The notes beneath the pieces are model-generated. The model did no database searches, had not been told where the DNA came from, and saw only the letters and a program-made list of their open reading frames with translations. The translations under genes and the position numbers were made by a program. Below, one piece after another: positions 1-7,375 of a DNA stretch of 19,187 bases. Origin of the DNA: Caryophanales bacterium UBA7476 (GTDB lineage: Bacteria; Bacillota_I; Bacilli_A; RF39; UBA660); assembly GCA_002477275.1 (NCBI GenBank), contig DLOU01000008.1:1-19187 (forward strand). The letters run 5' to 3'. Position 1 is the stretch's first letter; each line of letters opens with the position of its first letter.

Positions 1-15
1 TTTGTCAACAGTCTG

Positions 16-44
16 AAATAAAGAGTTAAACTCTTTATTTTTTT
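16..44 (+). terminator. Intrinsic terminator for a gene left of the window
   Basis: An 11-bp perfect stem (16-26 with 30-40, loop TAA) is followed by a T run on the plus strand (38-44). The T run lies only on the plus-strand exit side, so the hairpin should end a plus-strand transcript arriving from before the window. The stem also contains the stop codon of the convergent minus-strand gene (35-37). It may stop that transcript too, but without a T tract on that side. Confidence 0.6.
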
Positions 45-946
45 CTTCTTAATTTCTTAATTTTGTTTTCTTTGTTTAAATTCTCTTTTTCAGTTTCTGA
101 TAGGAATGAATAATATTCTTTACTTTTTCGTATTTCTTTCATTGATTCTATATATAACTCAGAAACCATACTCCATGAATATATATCTATACTTTCTTTT
201 TCATCTTTTAAAGAACCATAATATTCTGCCATACTTTTATTTGTACTATTTAAAACTTTTACAAAGCTTAATAGTTCTGCACAAGCTTCATTTTTCTTTT
301 GCTTCCATATTTTTTTTGCATTTCCAACTGCAGTAAAAGATGTTTCATTAGATAAATATTTTTCCGTTAATGCTTTATAATAATTATTTTTTGCTTTATC
401 TAATTCTATTGAGTGTGATATTAATCTATCTCTTAGTTCATTAAGAGTTCTTAAAGTTTCAATACCAAATACATTTAGATTATCTTTATTAAAGTTTTCT
501 AGCATTATATTAATAGTGTTAATTGTTCCGTATACAACTTGTTTTAAATTCGAAATATTCATTAAAATATTATCATTTGCATTATTCTGATTTTCTCCAT
601 ATGATCCTTCTTTTGTTTTCTTGAATCTATATTCTCCAATTCTTCTTACTAAACCACTATATGAATCTAATAGTTTAGCAGTTATTTCTTTAGGATCTGT
701 ATAATTTAAAGCGCCCTCTATAATGTAAAATACATAGTCATAACCTGCTTTTATATCTATTTTTATTTTATTTGAATCATCATCATTTTTTGTAAAATAT
801 TCTTCACAATAATATAGGTATTTTTTATATAAATCATCAATTGTTACATTACTTTTAATATTGCCATTTTCTTCAAAAAAATCTTTAAAATACTTAATTG
901 CTTTTTCTCTTATTTCCTTTTCTTTTTCATAGATACTTTTTTCCAT
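35..946 (-). CDS. Hypothetical protein, 303 aa, charged and helical
   Basis: I do not recognise this protein. The start is ATG at 946, preceded by a clear GGAGG ribosome binding site (complement of 955-959); the stop is TAA at 35-37. The sequence is rich in Lys, Glu, Asn and Tyr and looks mostly alpha-helical. It has no signal peptide or membrane segment, so it is probably cytoplasmic. The first 20 residues and the last 25 are highly charged and end in a basic tail (KKLRRKK). Residues of about 130-260 could form long helices or a coiled coil. It is the second gene of a minus-strand pair, 48 bp downstream of the 169-aa gene with no promoter or terminator visible in the gap, so the two are probably co-transcribed. 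No function can be assigned. Confidence 0.75.
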   Translation of the reverse strand: MEKSIYEKEKEIREKAIKYFKDFFEENGNIKSNVTIDDLYKKYLYYCEEYFTKNDDDSNKIKIDIKAGYDYVFYIIEGALNYTDPKEITAKLLDSYSGLVRRIGEYRFKKTKEGSYGENQNNANDNILMNISNLKQVVYGTINTINIMLENFNKDNLNVFGIETLRTLNELRDRLISHSIELDKAKNNYYKALTEKYLSNETSFTAVGNAKKIWKQKKNEACAELLSFVKVLNSTNKSMAEYYGSLKDEKESIDIYSWSMVSELYIESMKEIRKSKEYYSFLSETEKENLNKENKIKKLRRKK

Positions 947-994
947 TACTATTTCCTCCGTTTTAAATTATTATATATATTTTTTGTTTCTTGT

Positions 995-1504
995 CTATAT
1001 TTTTTTATATGTTTTTTTCTTTATTATTTTATCAATGTTATTTTTTAAATAAGTTTCTATACCTAAATCAATTAATTGTTTTTGCTCTTTTATATTTTCT
1101 ATTGCTACTTCTTTATTTGATATTAAGCTATAGTCTAATTCTTTTAATTTATCTATACCATCTTTTATTCCTGGAATCATTTCATCATTAATTAGACCAT
1201 TTTCAAATAATTTTTTTAGTATGCTAATATTGTTATATATTCTTCTTCTATCATCTGTAGTTAATATGTTTGTTTTAAACGAAGTATATTTATCTTTTTT
1301 CTTTGGAGTCATTAAACTAATTAAATCAAAAATATCATTATCTGATACTTCTTCTTTTGTCTTTTGTTCAATATTTCTTTTTAATATTACAAGCTCTATA
1401 TCAGCATAATAATATATTGTTATACAGATAAAAACTAGATTTTGTAATTCTTCTTCATTATCTATTTCATAAGTACTAATAAGATTATCTATAAAATTAT
1501 TCAT
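995..1504 (-). CDS. Hypothetical protein, 169 aa
   Basis: This is an unrecognised small cytoplasmic protein and the first gene of the minus-strand operon. ATG at 1504 follows an AGGAG site (complement of 1511-1515), and the stop is TAG at 995-997. The sequence is helical: an N-terminal segment (residues 1-45) with a hydrophobic stretch (LVFICITIYYYADIELVIL), a charged middle and a Lys-rich C-terminus (IIKKKTYKKI). The hydrophobic stretch is broken by polar and acidic residues, so I do not call a membrane helix. A good promoter lies just upstream (1528-1556, minus strand). The gene diverges from the 274-aa gene, so the 108-bp region between the two starts could serve both. No function can be assigned. 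Confidence 0.72.
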   Translation of the reverse strand: MNNFIDNLISTYEIDNEEELQNLVFICITIYYYADIELVILKRNIEQKTKEEVSDNDIFDLISLMTPKKKDKYTSFKTNILTTDDRRRIYNNISILKKLFENGLINDEMIPGIKDGIDKLKELDYSLISNKEVAIENIKEQKQLIDLGIETYLKNNIDKIIKKKTYKKI

Positions 1505-1527
1505 ATTTTTCTCCTGTTTGATTTTTT

Positions 1528-1556
1528 AGTTTAACTTAGTTTATTTTTTTTGTAAA
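1528..1556 (-). promoter_or_regulatory. Promoter of the minus-strand two-gene operon
   Basis: Reading the minus strand, TTTACA (1556-1551) is followed after exactly 17 bp by TAAACT (1533-1528). This puts the start of transcription near 1521, about 17 nt before the ATG at 1504, with room for the AGGAG site. It is a good SigA-type match in the divergent region. Confidence 0.6.
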
Positions 1557-1581
1557 TAATCTATTTTTATTTACTAAAATA

Positions 1582-1590
1582 TGTTATTAT
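1582..1590 (+). promoter_or_regulatory. Extended -10 promoter of the 274-aa gene
   Basis: TGTTATTAT forms an extended -10 (TG, one base, TATTAT) 22 bp before the ATG at 1613. No convincing -35 lies 17 bp upstream. The same layout is found before the next two genes. Confidence 0.5.
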
Positions 1591-1612
1591 AATTTTACTT
1601 TTGGAGGTTTTT

Positions 1613-2437
1613 ATGAAAGTAGGTACACTTAGAGGTTCATTTGAAAAATGGAATAAAGTAAAATCTAAAGAAGAGATGCTTGAAGAATTAAAACAATATA
1701 GATATATTCTTTCAAAATCTATGATTGAATACTTTGAAGGATTAATTGAACTAGATTATTCAGTTATTAGAGATTTATTAGCTGAAGACGATAGAAAAGT
1801 TTTATCTGATCTTGATTTATATAGAGATGCATTTATTTATAATGTATATAATAGAGCTTTAAACTTATTTAAATTATATGTTTCAGATTATGATATAAAA
1901 TATATGGGTAATGAAAATGGCATAGAAGGTTTATCTTTTAAAGTTGATGGTAATAACGTATTTAATTTTAATTATAGTAGTCCTCGTGATAATGTTCCAA
2001 ATGGTTTTAGAAGTTTAAATATAGGTGAAATTTCTTTATTTAAATATGAGGATAATATAGAAAGTATAAAGGAAGATATTGATAGAGTACTAGATATTTT
2101 AGATCATTTATATAATGAAAAAAATCCATTTGGCGTACCACGTAAGGGAATAATTGGTGGACCTTATGCTCAGTGGAGTATTGATCATCAATCTAAAATA
2201 AATAAATATGAAAGATTATTTGAAAAATTAGATTCTAGGGGAGAACTTACTGATAAACAAAAAAGACAAATAGAGGTAACACAAAGATTTCATGATTTAT
2301 TACTTGAAGATTTTGGAATTAAATTTTCTGATTTTAAGGAAGCTGAACATTATGATTTTATGTCAACACCACTTAATAAACAATATATTAAAGTAATGCC
2401 TGGTGTTACTATTGTAGATAATGTAAAATGTTTTTAA
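1613..2437 (+). CDS. Hypothetical protein, 274 aa
   Basis: I do not recognise this protein. The chosen start is ATG at 1613, seven bases or less after a perfect GGAGG (1603-1607). An in-frame TTG at 1601 would place the start on top of that binding site and is rejected. The protein is soluble, acidic and probably cytoplasmic, with no signal peptide. Residues 1-80 look helical. A middle part of about 95-145 has beta-like alternation (GLSFKVDGNNVFNFNY). The C-terminal third contains a Gly/Pro-rich segment (FGVPRKGIIGGPYAQW, about 168-183), which is the most motif-like part, followed by charged helices. It does not carry the conserved C-terminal block of the two following genes, so I see no homology to them, although all three share size, codon use and promoter type. 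The function is unknown. Confidence 0.75.
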   Translation: MKVGTLRGSFEKWNKVKSKEEMLEELKQYRYILSKSMIEYFEGLIELDYSVIRDLLAEDDRKVLSDLDLYRDAFIYNVYNRALNLFKLYVSDYDIKYMGNENGIEGLSFKVDGNNVFNFNYSSPRDNVPNGFRSLNIGEISLFKYEDNIESIKEDIDRVLDILDHLYNEKNPFGVPRKGIIGGPYAQWSIDHQSKINKYERLFEKLDSRGELTDKQKRQIEVTQRFHDLLLEDFGIKFSDFKEAEHYDFMSTPLNKQYIKVMPGVTIVDNVKCF

Positions 2438-2442
2438 TTATG

Positions 2443-2451
2443 TGTTATACT
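2443..2451 (+). promoter_or_regulatory. Extended -10 promoter of the 416-aa gene
   Basis: TGTTATACT (TG, one base, TATACT) lies six bases after the stop of the previous gene, leaving a short leader and an AAGGAG site (2471-2476) before the ATG at 2483. The -35 is poor. Confidence 0.5.
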
Positions 2452-2482
2452 ATATATAATAATCAATGAAAAGGAGCAAATT

Positions 2483-3733
2483 ATGGGAAAAATTATTAAA
2501 TCATTATTAAGGAAAATGACTGGAATTGAAGGAGCAGATGAAGAAGAATTTAAGCAATTATTTGGGCAAGAATCATATGACAAATTTTTTGATGGAACTA
2601 ATTCAGCAGATGAAGATTATAATGAACTTCTTAGAACTATCTCTAGAATTAAAGATGCAAAGGAAGATAACTCCATTTCTTTAAATAAAAGAGTTGATAA
2701 TATTATTAATTGGTATAAAAGGAATGCTAGTAAAATTGAAAGCTTTTCTGATCTTGCAATGTATTATGAACCTGAACGTTTTAGAAACTTTATAGAGAAA
2801 GTTGCTGTATGGTATGAACTTAGATATCATGATTATGATTTGGATTATGAATTAGGGTTTAAACAAATAGATAATGAGGATTCAGTAACTACTTATAATT
2901 GCAATATGTTTGAAAATAATGAATATGCTAAAGAAAATATGAGTAAAAAGAGTTTAAAAGGTTTAGATTGGCCATCTTTGTATAATGCTCATTCATTTAT
3001 TAAATCACTACCTGGTCATGAATATGCATATTTTGATGCACCTGAATATCCTTATGTGTTAAAATGGGAAAATGGAAATATGTATGATGATAAAGCAAAT
3101 ATTAATGCATATGTTAAACTAAGTAAAAAGGGAAGAGTAGTTGAATCTTCTAATATGAAATATATTTGTAATAATATTTCTGATAGAAAACTTGTTGGTA
3201 TGCATATTATAGATGTTATTAATTTACTTAATGCTAATGGTGTAACAATTACAACAAAAAACTCTTTTGTAAAAGCAGTTGAAAAGTATGAGTTACAAAA
3301 ACAATTAAAAGATAAAATGCTTGATGCAGTAATGTATAGAATAATAGAACGTGGCGGAAATAGAGTAGGACCAAAAAGAGGATTTTTATTTGCAAAAGAA
3401 TTTGGTAGAAATATAGATGTACCTATGTCTTATGGTTTAGACTTTTCTGATCCATATTTAAATCATTTTGTTAATCTATATTTAAAATCAGGTGGAAATC
3501 CAGACCTTGATTGTTATGAAAATTATTTTATGAGTATGGGAGATTATAGGAATATAAATTTTGTAAAAGTGAGTGATACCTTTAAGACAAGGCGTTATAC
3601 AGAAGAAGAAAAAGAACTTGCAAAAAGACTTGTAGATTTACTTGCAAGTAGAGTTGACTATGATCTGATAAGAAAAGAAGATGCTAAAAAGCTTAGATTA
3701 GAAAAGAAAATTAGAAAAAGTAAAATAAAGTAG
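2483..3733 (+). CDS. Hypothetical protein, 416 aa, paralogue of the next gene
   Basis: I recognise no named family, but the protein is plainly homologous to the 281-aa product of the next gene. Shared blocks are EKVAVWYELRY (from residue 105) and a long block starting at R286 (RIIERGGNR, then LFAKEF, RNID, PM.YG), ending in a GG....CY..YF pattern. Between them a weaker match follows: DW, a P.Y pair, then VG.HI. Unlike the paralogue it has about 60 extra acidic, helical N-terminal residues and a longer C-terminal tail (about residues 370-416), which is rich in Lys and Arg. No signal peptide or membrane span is seen. The invariant Arg, Glu and Asn residues of the C-terminal block could be catalytic or nucleic-acid-binding; this is inference only. 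The gene has its own promoter and ends at a strong terminator, so it is monocistronic. Confidence 0.8.
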   Translation: MGKIIKSLLRKMTGIEGADEEEFKQLFGQESYDKFFDGTNSADEDYNELLRTISRIKDAKEDNSISLNKRVDNIINWYKRNASKIESFSDLAMYYEPERFRNFIEKVAVWYELRYHDYDLDYELGFKQIDNEDSVTTYNCNMFENNEYAKENMSKKSLKGLDWPSLYNAHSFIKSLPGHEYAYFDAPEYPYVLKWENGNMYDDKANINAYVKLSKKGRVVESSNMKYICNNISDRKLVGMHIIDVINLLNANGVTITTKNSFVKAVEKYELQKQLKDKMLDAVMYRIIERGGNRVGPKRGFLFAKEFGRNIDVPMSYGLDFSDPYLNHFVNLYLKSGGNPDLDCYENYFMSMGDYRNINFVKVSDTFKTRRYTEEEKELAKRLVDLLASRVDYDLIRKEDAKKLRLEKKIRKSKIK

Positions 3734-3744
3734 AAAATAAGAAT

Positions 3745-3768
3745 AAAAACTATTTAATAGTTTTTTTT
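3745..3768 (+). terminator. Intrinsic terminator after the 416-aa gene
   Basis: A 9-bp stem (3745-3753 with 3757-3765, loop TTA) runs straight into eight T residues (3761-3768), 11 bp after the stop codon. Confidence 0.75.
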
Positions 3769-3779
3769 CTTTTAATATG

Positions 3780-3788
3780 TGTTATTAT
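3780..3788 (+). promoter_or_regulatory. Extended -10 promoter of the 281-aa gene
   Basis: TGTTATTAT (TG, one base, TATTAT) follows the terminator directly and sits 26 bp before the ATG at 3815, with an AAGAGG site at 3803-3808. No -35 is evident. Confidence 0.5.
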
Positions 3789-3814
3789 AGTGTTACTTTG
3801 AAAAGAGGCATTTT

Positions 3815-4660
3815 ATGGTTAAAGTATTTAAAGGAATAGAAAAATTGATAAATAAAAAAAGAAATAATGTTGTTACTTTAAGTGATGAAAAAGATAGAAT
3901 TATTAATTGCTTTGAAAATATAGATATGATTAATAACTTAGTAGAAAAAGTAGCTGTTTGGTATGAACTTAGATATACTGATGATAAAATTAATGAAATA
4001 ATTCCATATTCTTCTTTTTCTTCTGATTATAGGTTTGATAATAATCAAGATGAAGATTGGAGTGAGTTTTTCTCGTTTAACAAATTTCTAAGTCTTTTGT
4101 CAGATAGAGAAAGATCACTAATTAAGAATCCTGTATATAGAAGAACAGTTCCTTTTCATGCTGGATATCTATATTTAGAACCTAATGGTATTATTTCAAG
4201 TGTTTTCTTTAATTCATCTGGAACTAGGACTAATTGTTGTGAAATGGTTGGAAAACATATAACAAAAGTAGCTTGTGATATAAAAAAATATATAGAATTT
4301 GATAATGAAAATAAAGAGCTTTTTGATAGTATTGAAAATTTTGAATTATGGACTAAAATGAGAAATAAAGTACTTGATTTAGTTATGCTTAGAATAATAG
4401 AACGTGGTGGAAATAGAATAGGAGCTAGACGTGGTTTACTTTTTGCTAAAGAATTTAATAGAAATATTGATATACCTATGATTTATGGTTTTGATTCTGA
4501 TGATCCTAAAAGTATTGAACTTGTTAACAAATACTTAGAATTTGGTGGAAAGAATGATATAAAGTGTTATGTTTCATATTTTAAAGAGAATTATGAACTA
4601 GTTAGTATAGAAGATATTGTTAGAGATAGTAGTTCAATTAAAAATAAAATTTATGTTTAA
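3815..4660 (+). CDS. Hypothetical protein, 281 aa, short paralogue of the 416-aa protein
   Basis: This has the same unnamed family fold as the previous gene without its N-terminal extension. EKVAVWYELRY begins at residue 44 (residue 105 in the longer paralogue), and the conserved C-terminal block begins at R193 (RIIERGGNR, then LLFAKEF, RNID and PM.YG). The two genes also remain alike at nucleotide level in this block, for example AGAATAATAGAACGTGG in both, which suggests a fairly recent tandem duplication or strong constraint. The middle region (about 75-165) has diverged much more. The basic N-terminus (KKRNN) is not a signal peptide, so the protein is probably cytoplasmic. The start is ATG at 3815 with a good binding site. 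No hairpin follows the stop codon. The function is unknown. Confidence 0.8.
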   Translation: MVKVFKGIEKLINKKRNNVVTLSDEKDRIINCFENIDMINNLVEKVAVWYELRYTDDKINEIIPYSSFSSDYRFDNNQDEDWSEFFSFNKFLSLLSDRERSLIKNPVYRRTVPFHAGYLYLEPNGIISSVFFNSSGTRTNCCEMVGKHITKVACDIKKYIEFDNENKELFDSIENFELWTKMRNKVLDLVMLRIIERGGNRIGARRGLLFAKEFNRNIDIPMIYGFDSDDPKSIELVNKYLEFGGKNDIKCYVSYFKENYELVSIEDIVRDSSSIKNKIYV

Positions 4661-4674
4661 ATGTTATAAATTAC

Positions 4675-4703
4675 TTGATTTTTTTAATTATTTCTAGTAT
4701 ATT
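4675..4703 (+). promoter_or_regulatory. rpsO promoter
   Basis: TTGATT (4675-4680) and TATATT (4698-4703) are separated by 17 bp. Transcription would start near 4710, giving a leader of about 78 nt before the rpsO ATG. Confidence 0.6.
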
Positions 4704-4709
4704 AATGTT

Positions 4710-4787
4710 ACTACTAATTCTTAGTTTGAGGAATTTCCGACCTCTTACCCAGTTTTAGTGAATTATATAGAAAGGAAGGTTTTAGAA
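4710..4787 (+). promoter_or_regulatory. rpsO 5' leader, possible S15 autoregulatory site
   Basis: The leader is long for this compact segment and carries a locally GC-richer patch (about 4728-4752). In it GAGG (4728-4731) can pair with CCTC (4741-4744) around a loop containing TTCCG. A smaller CTAA/TTAG pairing lies just before (4714-4724). Ribosomal protein S15 controls its own mRNA in several bacteria, so a regulatory role is plausible, but the known S15 sites do not share one sequence and the pairing here is short. Confidence 0.3.
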
Positions 4788-5057
4788 ATGGCTTTATCAA
4801 AAGAAATAAAGAAATCAATCATCGAAGAATATAGAAGAGATGAAAAAGATACAGGATCATGTGAAGTACAAATCGCTATTCTTACAAAAGAAATTAATGA
4901 TTTAACTGAACATTTAAAAGTTCATACACATGATTACCATTCACGTCGTGGTCTACTTAAGAAGATTGGTCAAAGAAGAAGTATGTTACAATACCTTGCT
5001 AAGACTGATATCAGTAGATACCGTACACTAATTAACAAATTAGGATTAAGAAAGTAG
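4788..5057 (+). CDS. rpsO: 30S ribosomal protein S15
   Basis: S15 is a primary 16S rRNA-binding protein that organises the platform of the small subunit. The 89-aa product has the normal length and the family's helical pattern, including GSCEVQIAILT, HSRRGLL and the RR.ML.YL segment, ending with the LGLRK tail. The start is ATG at 4788, after AAGGAAGG (4772-4779). An upstream in-frame ATG at 4758 has no binding site and would add ten residues not found in the family. The pnp gene follows 40 bp downstream, the widespread rpsO-pnp arrangement. A hairpin beginning in the stop codon separates them. Confidence 0.97.
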   Translation: MALSKEIKKSIIEEYRRDEKDTGSCEVQIAILTKEINDLTEHLKVHTHDYHSRRGLLKKIGQRRSMLQYLAKTDISRYRTLINKLGLRK

Positions 5058-5081
5058 ACACTGTTTTTCGTGTCTCTTTTT
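5056..5081 (+). terminator. Weak terminator/attenuator between rpsO and pnp
   Basis: A 6-bp stem AGACAC/GTGTCT (5056-5061 with 5070-5075) with an 8-nt loop is followed by CTTTTT. It starts inside the rpsO TAG codon. No separate promoter for pnp is visible in the 40-bp gap, so some read-through is expected and the hairpin may set the rpsO:pnp ratio. Confidence 0.5.
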
Positions 5082-5097
5082 ATTAGAAGGAGAAGTA

Positions 5098-7269
5098 ATG
5101 AAAAGAGTATTTAAAAAGAAATTTTATGGAAAAGATTTAATAATAGAACATGGAGAACTTGCTAAACAAGCAACAGGTAGTGTTCTTGTTAGATATGGTG
5201 ATACTGTAGTACTTACTGCGGTGGTGTTAAATAAAAATGTTAACTTATTATCAGATTTCTTTCCACTTACAGTAAATTATCAAGAAAAATTATATTCAGT
5301 TGGAAAAATTCCTGGTGGTTTTATTAAAAGAGAAGGTAGACCTACTGATAGTGCAACACTTGCTGCTAGAATGATAGATAGACCTATGAGACCATTATTC
5401 CCAGAAGATTTTAAAAACGAAGTTCAAATTATTAATACAGTTTTAAGTGTTGAACCAGATTGTTCACCAGAACTTGCTGCACTATTTGGATCAAGTATTG
5501 CTACATGTATTAGTAAGATTCCATTTAATGGACCAGTTGCTGGAGTTAAAGTTGGTTATGTAGATAAAGAATATGTTATTAATCCTACACATGAAGAACT
5601 TGAAAATTCATTAATTGATTTAACAGTTGCAGGTACATTGGACGCTATTAACATGGTTGAATCAAGTGCTCATGAAGCATCAGAAAAAGTAATGCTAGAA
5701 GGTTTAATGAAAGGTCATGAAGCAATTCGTGAACTTGTTGAATTCCAAAATGAGATAATAGATGCTATTGGTGAAGAAAAGATGGAATATGAACATCTTG
5801 AAATTAGTGATGAATTAAGAAATGAAGTAGAAGAACTTGCTGAAAAGAGATTAGACAAAGCATTAAGAATTAAAGAAAAACTTAAGATGCATGAAGAAGT
5901 TGATTCTATTAAAGAAGAAATTGTTCAAAAGTATGAAGAAGAAAACAGTGATTTAGATGCTGAAGAATTAGAGTTCTTAAAGACTAAAGTTAAATTAGTA
6001 TTAGGTGACTTAGAATATAGATTATTTAGAAATATAGTTGTTAAAGAACATATTCGTGCTGATGGAAGAAAGATGGATGAAATTAGACCACTTTCTACTG
6101 GTATTGATTTACTTCCTAGAACTCATGGTTCAGCATTATTTACAAGAGGTGAAACTCAGGCACTTTCAGTTACAACACTTGGTGCACTTGGTGAACATCA
6201 AATACTTGATGGACTTGGACTTGAAAATCAAAAGAGATTTATGCTTCACTATAACTTTCCTCAATTCTCTGTGGGAGAAACAGGTAGATATGGGGCACCA
6301 GGCAGAAGAGAAATTGGTCATGGAGCACTTGGAGAAAAAGCACTTGCTCAAGTTATTCCTAGTGAAGAAGAATTCCCATATACAATTCGTGTTGTGTCTG
6401 AAATATTAGAGTCAAATGGTTCATCATCACAAGCTAGTATTTGTGCTGGATGTATGTCACTTATGGCTGCTGGAGTTCCAATTAAAGCACCAGTTGCTGG
6501 TATAGCTATGGGATTAATTACAGCTGGTAAAGACTATACAATTTTAACTGATATTCAAGGTATGGAAGATCATTTAGGAGATATGGATTTTAAAGTTGCT
6601 GGTACTAAAGATGGTATTTGTGCACTTCAAATGGATATTAAAATTAAAGGAGTTACTGAAAAGATATTAAAAGAAGCTTTAGCTCAAGCTAAAAAGGCTC
6701 GTCTTGAAATACTTGATGTAATTCATAAACAAATTGAAGAACCTCGTAAAGAAGTTTCAAAATATGCTCCTAAGATGGAAACATTTACTATTAACCCGGC
6801 TAAGATTAAAGATGTAATCGGACGTGGTGGAGAAATGATCACTAAGATTATTTGCGAAGCTTCTAATGTTACAGAAGTAAACGATGTTAATGCTGTTAAA
6901 GTTGATCTTGAAGATGACGGTAGAGTAATTATTTATCATACTGATAAAGACATAATAGCTAAAACTCGTAAGATGATTGAAGATATTACTCGTGAAGTAG
7001 AAGTTGGAAAAGAATACATGGCTAAAGTTGTTAAAATAGAAGATTTCGGATGCTTCGTTGAAATTTGGCCAGGATGTGAAGGACTTGTTCACGTGTCACA
7101 ACTTTCTCATGAAAGAGTAGATAAGGCTGGAGATGTAGTAAATCTAGGTGATGAAATAATGGTTAAGGCACTTGGACCAGATAAAAAGGGTCGTCAAAAC
7201 TTCTCTAGAAAAGATTGTCTTCCAAAACCTAAAGAAAAGAAAGAGAAAAAAGAAGTTAAAAAAGACTAA
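5098..7269 (+). CDS. pnp: Polyribonucleotide nucleotidyltransferase (PNPase)
   Basis: PNPase degrades RNA from the 3' end by phosphorolysis, releasing nucleoside diphosphates, and can also add tails. The 723-aa protein is of normal length. In order it shows a first RNase PH domain (about 10-140, with GRPTDSATLAARMIDRPMRP), a helical domain (about 150-310, Glu/Lys-rich), a second RNase PH domain (about 315-545, with IRADGRK, the GETQ motif and the catalytic-region DIQGMEDHLGDMDFK), a KH domain with GRGG at 575-578, and an S1 domain (about 636-705, with EDFGCFVEI and GLVHVSQLS). A basic Lys/Glu tail ends the protein. ATG at 5098 follows AAGGAG. It probably shares a transcript with rpsO and ends at a strong terminator. 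Confidence 0.98.
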   Translation: MKRVFKKKFYGKDLIIEHGELAKQATGSVLVRYGDTVVLTAVVLNKNVNLLSDFFPLTVNYQEKLYSVGKIPGGFIKREGRPTDSATLAARMIDRPMRPLFPEDFKNEVQIINTVLSVEPDCSPELAALFGSSIATCISKIPFNGPVAGVKVGYVDKEYVINPTHEELENSLIDLTVAGTLDAINMVESSAHEASEKVMLEGLMKGHEAIRELVEFQNEIIDAIGEEKMEYEHLEISDELRNEVEELAEKRLDKALRIKEKLKMHEEVDSIKEEIVQKYEEENSDLDAEELEFLKTKVKLVLGDLEYRLFRNIVVKEHIRADGRKMDEIRPLSTGIDLLPRTHGSALFTRGETQALSVTTLGALGEHQILDGLGLENQKRFMLHYNFPQFSVGETGRYGAPGRREIGHGALGEKALAQVIPSEEEFPYTIRVVSEILESNGSSSQASICAGCMSLMAAGVPIKAPVAGIAMGLITAGKDYTILTDIQGMEDHLGDMDFKVAGTKDGICALQMDIKIKGVTEKILKEALAQAKKARLEILDVIHKQIEEPRKEVSKYAPKMETFTINPAKIKDVIGRGGEMITKIICEASNVTEVNDVNAVKVDLEDDGRVIIYHTDKDIIAKTRKMIEDITREVEVGKEYMAKVVKIEDFGCFVEIWPGCEGLVHVSQLSHERVDKAGDVVNLGDEIMVKALGPDKKGRQNFSRKDCLPKPKEKKEKKEVKKD

Positions 7270-7278
7270 TTATAAATG

Positions 7279-7315
7279 AAAAAAAGCAATGTCTAATTTA
7301 GATTTTGCTTTTTTT
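7279..7315 (+). terminator. Terminator after pnp
   Basis: An A-rich arm ending in AGCAA pairs with TTGCTTTTTT across an inner TCTAA/TTAGA helix. The downstream arm is itself the T tract (7309-7315). Confidence 0.75.
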
Positions 7316-7328
7316 GTATATTTCATTA

Positions 7329-7357
7329 TTTACAAGTTAAAAATATGAATGTACAAT
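7329..7357 (+). promoter_or_regulatory. Promoter of the polysaccharide deacetylase gene
   Basis: TTTACA (7329-7334) and TACAAT (7352-7357) are separated by 17 bp. The start of transcription would be near 7364, at the edge of the AGGTGG binding site (7364-7369), so the leader would be very short. A start slightly further upstream is possible. Confidence 0.45.
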
Positions 7358-7375
7358 ATAGTTAGGTGGTAAGTA

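Noticed and set aside
106..1409. Plus-strand frames opposite the minus-strand operon (106-336, 991-1191, 1221-1409).
   Set aside because: Their Phe/Leu/Tyr-rich translations are the complement of Lys/Glu/Asn-rich coding sequence, and none has a ribosome binding site.
1601..1612. TTG start for the 274-aa gene.
   Set aside because: The codon overlaps the ribosome binding site itself; ATG at 1613 has ideal spacing.
6038..6409. A second open frame of 123 codons within pnp.
   Set aside because: It overlaps the conserved second RNase PH domain in another frame, and has no binding site or protein-like composition. Similar opposite-strand frames over pnp, the 634-aa gene and dnaG were dropped for the same reason.
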